The notes beneath the pieces were generated by a model. That model saw nothing but the letters and a program-made list of their open reading frames with translations. It made no database searches and was not told the origin of the DNA. Below, in pieces: positions 57,758-64,000 of a stretch of 64,000 nt of DNA (position 1 is the stretch's first letter; each line of letters begins with the position of its first letter). The stretch is from Silene conica (lineage: Eukaryota > Streptophyta > Magnoliopsida > Caryophyllales > Caryophyllaceae). The position numbers and the translations under genes were made by a program. The DNA lies in contig CM055312.2 in NCBI GenBank assembly GCA_029255685.2, forward strand, positions 28,428,203 to 28,492,202. Direction: 5' to 3'.

Positions 57758-59098
57758 TGATGCGCTGCTGCCGAAAGAACCTCTGCTCTCACCTCTTTCA
57801 AACTTCACTTTCTCGTTCGGTTTGGGGAGGTCGTTGTTCCGTTCTATCCTGTAAGTTCCCGTCTCATCTTCTCTTTTTCACTTTGCACAATGAGGAGATT
57901 GTATCGGTTGGTTTGGGGAGGTGGTTTATGATTCCATCTTGTCTGCATTAGAAGCTGAGTGGGAACCTTCATGTTTTGTCTCTTCAAACCTGACATAACC
58001 TTTGGCTTTACATAAGCAGTATGCATGAGTTGTCGCTTCACCAGAACACTACTGAACAAATAGACCGGACCTGAGACTTTGGCAAACTACAATATCTTTT
58101 TGAGGTTTAAAGCTTTTAACAGGTGTCATTCATGATCGGTTCATTTAGGATTGTGAGTAGTTACTCCCTGCATGTCGTGTAACATTAATTTGCACAAGTA
58201 TGATATTTGATTGCTTATTGCCTATTTACATTCGGGTTTGTGGACGATATTAAATCTTCGGAGAATGCTTGCAAAATCCTTTCTATTCATTTTACCCATT
58301 AACCTCACATTAGCCAGAAATTGCCAGTTGACCCTTTAGCTACAATCCATAAACTAAGCCTACCTTTTGCTGAGCTAGTTTAGTAGTTTTAGTGGTATTC
58401 GTTTCTTTGTATCAATTTTTGCTCGATCTTATTGTATGAAGTTGGTGAAAAAAACTGAGAAAAGAAAACGGCAAAAAGAAAAGGAAAAGAAATAGAAATT
58501 GGAATTGGAATTTTTCTCCTATGTTGCAATCCATATTTTATGAGGAGTTTTAGTTTGGATCAGTGAGTTGATCGCCTAATTGTTAAGGCTTTGAGTTTAA
58601 ATCAGTGAGAAGTGGATGTTTTATTCGGCTTGATTAGGACGCTAGCTTGGCTACTTTCCCTTTCACTCCCATATTGTTTTGCCTCTTCTTACCCATAGCC
58701 TCACGTATCCAAACTTTGCAAGTATTTAGCATGTGATGGGCCCTGAATGGTTGGAATGTATGTGCACGGTAGCTAGAATCTTTTATCACACTAAATTGCA
58801 TGCACGATTTTGTTGGTCGCAGTCTAGGTGAGCGACATTTCCTCTATCTCTCTTACATTCACTTATTTTACCTTTTGGTTCACGAGAGAAGAGTGACCCG
58901 CGAGAGTCCATTGTCAAGGGTGTTGCAAGGTTGACAGTTCAGTAGGCCTTTGACAAAGTTGCAACTCATCTGCATGCTAGGTTGTGTAAGACCTTTTACT
59001 TATGTCTTAAATATGGTTTGAGTAGACATTTCGGCAAGTGTTCTACGCTCAGTTCCTTTTTGCAAGGATAGATGCACCTTATTTGCTTGAGGACAAGC

Positions 59099-59116
59099 AA
59101 AGGTTTGGTTTGGGGA
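59099..59116 (+). other. E polypurine tract
   Basis: AAAGGTTTGGTTTGGGGA just upstream of the 3' LTR, in the expected place; T-interrupted as in other Athila elements. Confidence 0.6.
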
Positions 59117-60869
59117 TATTTGATACGTGCAATTTATATAGACTTTTTAGGTCCATTTTGCACGTATTTGTCCTTTAAATCTTAGCTTTTAGCACCCTTT
59201 TTCCTCCGAGTTGTCTACTTTGTTGCCTTTGTGTTCAATGCAGATAAATAACGAGGGAGAAGAAGAAATGCACTCAAATATTGGCAAAATCGGCATTTTC
59301 AAGGACATCAGGAAAAGACCAGAAATCCCAGAAGAAGAAACTCTCGCCTAAACCCTGTAACTCACTCGATCGACCTTCAATTCCACTCGATCGAGTGGTT
59401 GTTGGAAGAAAGGAGATCGATCGAAGACCACCTGCGATGACATCGAGGACCACCTGAAGGATACTCGATCGAGTACTAGCATTTACTCGATCGATTAAGG
59501 AGAAGCAAGGAACTACTGTAATAACCCGTATTATTATTTAATTTATATAAATTGTGACGGGTTATTCGTTAAATAAGCTTATGAGCCTTCGAATAATTTT
59601 TATGCTAAGGGTTTTAAACCAAGCTAGGGTTTTGTGTTGACAAGGGGATTCGAACTCGAGACCATAGGAATGCTTATATGGGCCTCGAGTTGTGTGCATA
59701 ATCCTTAGCCCATACCTCACGTTTTCCCCTATATTTCATAAAACCTCACGCAGCCGTGACTTTTACAAGTCAGAAAAACCTAAACCTAGTATCCCATACC
59801 TCATACAATCACACACATACTACAGCCGTCATAGCAAGGAGTTCGTAGGAGACTTTCACGGTGGCCTTAGGGCAGCCTTAGGGTGGTCGAAACTGATCGG
59901 AAGTAGGTAAGTCAACACGTTTCCTTTTCTCCATGGTTTTCCTGCGTTTTCAATAGATAATTGAATTGGGTAAATCATTCATATGGGTTCTGATCTTTGT
60001 ATAACTGTGACCTATGAACTTAGTAGTCACGTTTTGACATATAGGAAGTCACCCTTGACCACCGAGAACCACCAGTCGTGGTGGTTTTGGCTGTTGTTGT
60101 CAGCGAGTGTCCTTTCGCTAAAAACAGAGTTTTTTTACAGGTTGTTTCGTGTGGGTTTGCGTGTCTGTTTCCGCTAGCGTATGGTCTGGGTATAAGTGTA
60201 GATAGGATGGTGGTGGTTTGGGGCGTGTCAGGGTGGTTACGTTGGTGGTTGCAGGTGGTCGGTCAGAGTCGTAGGGGTAGTTTCGTTGGCCTGTTATCTC
60301 AGTGTTTGTTGGTTTCTGTTTATACAAGGGTTAGTTGGGGTGGTGACACCGTAGACTCGGGGGAGGTCGACGCGGTGCCACCACGGTGGTTTATGGGTCA
60401 GTCGTCAGGGGTGGTGCTGGTAGAGGTCACGGGGGTTGTCGGTGGCTGTTTGGTTGTCGAAGGGTAGGTGTTTGTTGGCTGGTCAGGTGCTTAGGTGATG
60501 AACCAGGCCTGGTTTGGGGTCCTGGTTCATCACGGCGGTGGAAGTCGAAGAGGCTGGTGTGTGCCTTAGTGGTGGCAGGTGGTGCGGGGTACGGATAAGG
60601 GTGGCTGCTGGTGGTGGCTGTGGCGGAACAAGGTGGTGGTGAGGGTTGTTTGGTCGCGGGGTTGATTTCGGGAAAGGGGTGTGGGTCGTGTGTTTTTTGG
60701 GTGTTAATTATTATTATTATTATTATTATTAGTTATTGTTATTAATTAGTATTGTTAACTTTATTGCGGGTTAGAAGTCTTATGTTACGGAAAGACACTT
60801 TTAGAAAGTTACTAATTTGGAAGGTTACTATATTTAGAAAGTTGCTATTTTGGTAACATTATTTGTTGG

Positions 60870-60895
60870 GAAACTTTCTAAATATAGAAAGTTTC
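60870..60895. repeat. 11-bp perfect hairpin in S
   Basis: GAAACTTTCTA and TAGAAAGTTTC around AATA. Comparable with the hairpin in X1's LTR. Confidence 0.75.
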
Positions 60896-61038
60896 TATAA
60901 ATAGAATGTGTACGTACATTATGAAGTTTAGGGAGATTTATTAATTATATATAATATATGTCTAGGTGGAGGTTTCCGCGTGGAACATTTTTAGTGGCAG
61001 TCGCGCACTTGTTGTTTCCTTCCGCAGTATTGAGGTAG

Positions 61039-61041
<3 letters not shown>

Positions 61042-61111
<70 letters not shown>
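61042..61111. repeat. (TA)n microsatellite in S
   Basis: About 35 uninterrupted TA/AT dinucleotides; likely highly variable in length. Confidence 0.95.
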
Positions 61112-61115
<4 letters not shown>

Positions 61116-62665
61116 GGTTGTGTTTGACATGAAGTGAGTACATTGCTTATTACAATTGATTATTACTGTACTGTGGATTGTATTATTATTATTGATCACT
61201 GTGGAGATCGAGAGTTGTGAAATGGGTCTTGTGATATGAGAGTTGTGATATGGCCATGGGAGGTGTGGTGTGATGGAGGTATGGTGTGATGGAGGTGTGG
61301 TGTGGTGGAGATGAAGTGGTTGGTTGAATGATATGGAGACGGAGGAGAAGACAGATCTATTGTTGTTTATGTTTATCTATTTTACCTACTCAACCTCGTG
61401 GTTGACCCCGTGTATTCGTGTGACACCTACGATGATCAGGAATGGGGAGTAGATTTTACAGGTCAGAGACAGTTGGATTAGGAGCACGGGGATGGAGTGA
61501 GACATGGCTTGGACCTACTTAGAATTAGATCACATACATAGGTGTAATCAGTTGTACCTTTTCTATGCGTAGTGTTGTAACATCAAAGTTTAAATTCTAT
61601 CGGTTTTATAAAGTACTTTGTATTGTTTCACTTTGTTATTCACTACCTCAGGCTTTCCGAGATGGTAACAGCTCAATTTACTGAGGATGTCTTGCTAAAG
61701 GCTCCTTAATAAATCGGGGTGTTACAACTACATACTCGATCGAGTAACTCACTTACTCGATCGAGCTAGGGTGCGAAATTTCAGGATTCGAAAGATTTGT
61801 GAAATTAGCATAAAAGGGAAAGAAAGAGGAGAAAGGAGCATCACTCGACAAATAGAAAGAAGCAGCATTTTTAACCTAGATCTCATAAAAACACTTTTTC
61901 CATTTTCTCTAGAATTCTTTTACTTAGTTTAACATTTGATCTTCAAGCAATCTTTTGGTTCTTCTTCTTTCAATCTTGTAGTAACGGTATTCTTCTTCCT
62001 ACTTTAATATTTGATTCATGTTTTGCATTTCATACTTTCTCATCATGTTGAATCTCATTTTATGTATTTGCTTTAATAATCTCATGAAAATGGTTGGCTA
62101 AGTTCTTCACTAGGATTTAGGGGAACTATGGCTTAAGATTTGATTGTTGTCTTGAATGCTTGAGATTAGGGTTTGCATTTAATCGCCGCATTTAACAGCT
62201 TTTGATTGTTTGAGTCGACGCATCCAATCAACTGTGTGGATTCCCTAACCCTAGATCGAAAGATTGGATTAGGTAGACCTGCGACGAACTTTAGGATGGA
62301 TTAAGTAGAGCGAAAGTTTGTTAGTTTTATCCTAGGGCGAATAGCGGACCGAAAAGACCTTTTCACTGCCCCTTTCCCGACCTTAATACGTTCTCGACTT
62401 TCTCATTTCGCCTTAAGCCATAGTGAACCGAAAATCCTAGTCTATTCTCTTCTTTGTCTAATCGTTTGGTTCTCTGTTTTAGTTCTTTTCTTTTAAAATC
62501 TTAGACTATAGATAAACTACAAACACCCCCAATTTTGGTTACTTAGCAAACTTATAAGAACTATTAGAATTCTCTTCTCCCTGTGGATTCGATACCCGAC
62601 TGCCTCTACTACATTAGTTTGGGACCAGTTGGTTTATTTTTGATAGGGTTGCGACAGCCGTGTCA

Positions 62666-62994
62666 AAAATTTCATGATTATGAGATTTGGCAAATGGATG
62701 TGAAAACCACCTTCCTAAACGGGTTTTTGGAAGAAGAACTGTATATGATACACCCTGAGGGTTTCATCGATCCTAAACAGCCTAAGAAAGTGTGCAAGCT
62801 TAAGCGTTCCATCTATGGATTTAAGAAAGCTTTACAGAGTTGGAATCATCGTGTTGATGACGTGATAAAACAGAACGAATTCATTCGAAGTGTCGAAGAA
62901 CCATGTCTGTATATCAAGTCAAGTGGGAGTAAAATCGTGTTCCTAGTATTGTATGTAGATGACATACTACTGATTGGAAACGACATTCCCGTGC
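62666..62994 (+). pseudogene. F reverse transcriptase, later part
   Basis: Copia RT: NFHDYEIWQMDVKTTFLNGFLEEELYM, HPEGFIDPKQPKKVCKLKRSIYGFKKA, EEPCLYIK and the catalytic YVDDILLIGND (about 62955-62987). It follows E's site duplication and is cut by T at 62995. RNase H and 3' LTR lie outside the window. Confidence 0.88.
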
Positions 62995-64000
62995 TGTAAC
63001 ACCCCCATTTATTCAAGAGCCTTTAGCAAGACATTCTCGAATAAATAGAGCTGTTACCATCTCGGAATATCCGAGGTAGTGTATAACAAAGTAAATCAAA
63101 CCAAAGTACTTTATATCAAACGGATTAAACTGAAACTTTGATATTACAAGACTACGAAACAGAAAAAAAAAAGTACAACTGATGACTACTCTATAAGTGA
63201 TATAATTCTAAGTCGGTCCCAAATCTGCATCTCACATTCCCGTCCCAGCTCCTAGCTCATCTGTCTCTTTCCTGTAGAATCTACTCCCCATTCCGGATCA
63301 TCGTAGGTGTCACACGAATACACAGGGTCAACCACGAGGTTCAGTAGGTAAAACAGATAAAACATAAACAACAATATAATATACTCCGCACCGTTCCAAC
63401 ACCAAATAAACTCCGCACCGATCACAAGACCCAATATACTCCGCACCAATCACAAGACCCAATATACTCCGCACCAATCACAAGACCCATTATCTCCACG
63501 CCAATCACAAGACCCATTATCTCCACACCAATCACAAGACCCATTATCTCCGCACCAATCACAAGACCCATTATCTCCGCGCCAATCACAAGACCCATCA
63601 TCTCATCGCCTCATCGTTATCACAGTATAATATCAATGCACAATATAAAGATCGCATGATAACATATTACCAACATGCTTAATATCAAATAAGAACAGGT
63701 TATACATCAATCAGATACCAGTATTTCCCCTACCTGAAATAGCAGGAACGTAAATAATCCAAGGCTTGCTAGAAATGTCCCACGCGAAACCCGCTACCTA
63801 AACACATACACGTAACGAATAAATAACCTTCCCGAACCCCTTAACAAACCACACTTACTATAAATAGAAACCTTCCATAAGTGGAAAGTTGCCAAAAATA
63901 GAAACCTTCCAATTATAGAAACTTTCCAAATATATAACTTCCAAAAATAGGACTCCTTAACTTAAATAATTCCCGACTCGCATCTTTAAATAACACGACC
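62995..64000 (-). mobile_element. T: Tekay/Del-like LTR, partial
   Basis: Starts TGTAACACCCCCATTTATTC, the reverse of an X1-type LTR end; the first 130 bp align with 5487-5620. No primer site lies to its left, so this is a solo LTR or the 3' LTR of a minus-strand element that leaves the window. Tandem units follow at 63411-63600, and GAAACCTTCC/GGAAAG repeats at 63850-63960. Confidence 0.8.
63411..63600. repeat. 27-28 bp minisatellite in T
   Basis: About seven units of CCAATCACAAGACCCATTAT plus CTCCGCA. X1's LTR has a shorter CACAAGACCCATTTCA tandem at the matching place. Confidence 0.88.

Larger units (their letters stand above)
57363..59098 (+). other. E 3' non-coding region
   Basis: 1.7 kb between integrase and purine tract. 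It begins with TAGCGCTTCCCGGGAGGCAA (57401-57420), which resembles a block I recall as conserved after pol in Athila/Tat elements. It holds the palindrome cluster (57551-57757) and a 34-bp inverted repeat (57591-57667). I see no env-like frame, which many Athila elements have here. Confidence 0.7.
59517..61726 (+). mobile_element. S: solo LTR, Tekay/Del-like
   Basis: 2210 bp, TGTAATAACCCG...GGGGTGTTACA, flanked by ACTAC (59512-59516 and 61727-61731). E's other LTR shows the empty site GGAACTACATACTC, proving the insertion. No interior, so it is the product of LTR-LTR recombination. It belongs to the group of X1 and T (shared end block with GGTAACAGCT, CTTGCTAAAGGCTC). Frames inside, including a 129-codon one at 60078-60467, are G/T-rich and not supported as genes. 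Confidence 0.92.
15218..62665 (+). mobile_element. E: Athila-type Ty3 LTR retrotransposon, interrupted by A and S
   Basis: Inserted in F's RT with site duplication AAAAT (15213-15217 and 62666-62670). LTRs of about 1.33 kb (TGATACGTGC...GTCA), a CGCCGTTGCCGGGGA primer site, gag, protease, RT, RNase H, integrase, then a long 3' non-coding region. The order RT-RNase H-integrase marks Ty3; motifs (ELIPTRLVTGGRMCIDYRQLN, NSRLRLFPGKLKSRWTGP) mark the Athila clade. LTRs differ by about 28 substitutions plus three larger indels (about 2%), suggesting roughly 1 My at common rates. It carries about three breaks besides two insertions. No env-like frame is seen in the 3' region. Confidence 0.9.
59121..62665 (+). 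repeat. E 3' LTR, interrupted by solo LTR S
   Basis: 59121-59516 and 61732-62665 together (about 1330 bp) match the 5' LTR. About seven TCGATCGA palindromes are present, split by S. Confidence 0.92.
8422..62994 (+). mobile_element. F: Copia LTR retrotransposon, broken, split by nested insertions
   Basis: The oldest frame of the window. Parts in order: 5' LTR end (to 8894), iMet primer site, long AT-rich leader, gag (duplicated), protease, integrase, start of RT, then E with all its guests, then more RT at 62666-62994, where T has entered. The order protease-integrase-RT is diagnostic of Copia. The coding part carries several breaks (at least four by eye) besides the insertions. The 3' end is outside the window, so age from LTRs cannot be estimated; it must predate E. 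Confidence 0.85.

Noticed and set aside
60078-60467. 129-codon frame in solo LTR S
   Set aside because: G/T-rich low-complexity sequence inside an LTR, no domain.
60945-61199. Frame with an Ile-Tyr repeat
   Set aside because: Reads through the (TA)n microsatellite.

Overview
The window is plant nuclear DNA made almost wholly of LTR retrotransposons nested inside one another. The base composition (AT-rich, including the retroelement reading frames) and the mix of Ty3 Athila-type, Tekay/Del-like and Copia elements fit a flowering plant, probably a eudicot with a large repeat-rich genome. I cannot name the species. I found no cellular protein gene, tRNA or rRNA gene.

Layout. (1) 1-8089: a minus-strand element (X1) with 2.6 kb LTRs and a 3.3 kb non-coding interior; its left LTR runs off the window. 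It sits in what looks like the 3' end of a Helitron (8090-8421). (2) 8422-62994: an old, broken plus-strand Copia element (F), carrying a 1.55 kb tandem duplication over its leader and gag, and split in its RT by everything that follows. (3) 15218-62665: an Athila-type Ty3 element (E) inserted in F (site duplication AAAAT). (4) 21539-56974: element A, minus strand, 3.0 kb LTRs, no recognisable coding interior, inserted in E's integrase (TAATT). (5) 26390-52476: element B, minus strand, 2.9 kb LTRs, interior with only a Ty3-type gag, inserted in A's interior (GAAGC). (6) 29298-37633 and 41399-49708: elements C and D, minus strand, gag-only Copia elements inserted in the two LTRs of B (GTTAC and ATACT). 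(7) 59517-61726: a solo LTR (S) inside E's right LTR (ACTAC). (8) 62995-64000: the start of another Tekay-like LTR (T) inside F's RT. The nest is five levels deep (F > E > A > B > C/D), every closed level has a matching 5-bp site duplication, and LTR divergence counted by eye falls with depth (E about 2%, A about 2%, B about 1.5%, C about 0.8%, D about 0.5%).

Two themes stand out. First, every minus-strand element with both ends visible or nearly so (X1, A, B, C, D) lacks pol. They keep LTRs, a tRNA-iMet primer site and a polypurine tract, and either no gag (X1, A) or gag alone (B Ty3-type, C and D Copia-type), so they would need enzymes from elsewhere. Second, the LTRs of A and B hold arrays of short hairpin units: a constant loop is flanked by arms that differ from unit to unit yet stay complementary to each other. 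E is peppered with the palindrome TCGATCGA in LTR, gag and 3' region, and has a perfect 34-bp inverted repeat downstream of pol. The covarying hairpin arrays are the most promising candidate for something undescribed.
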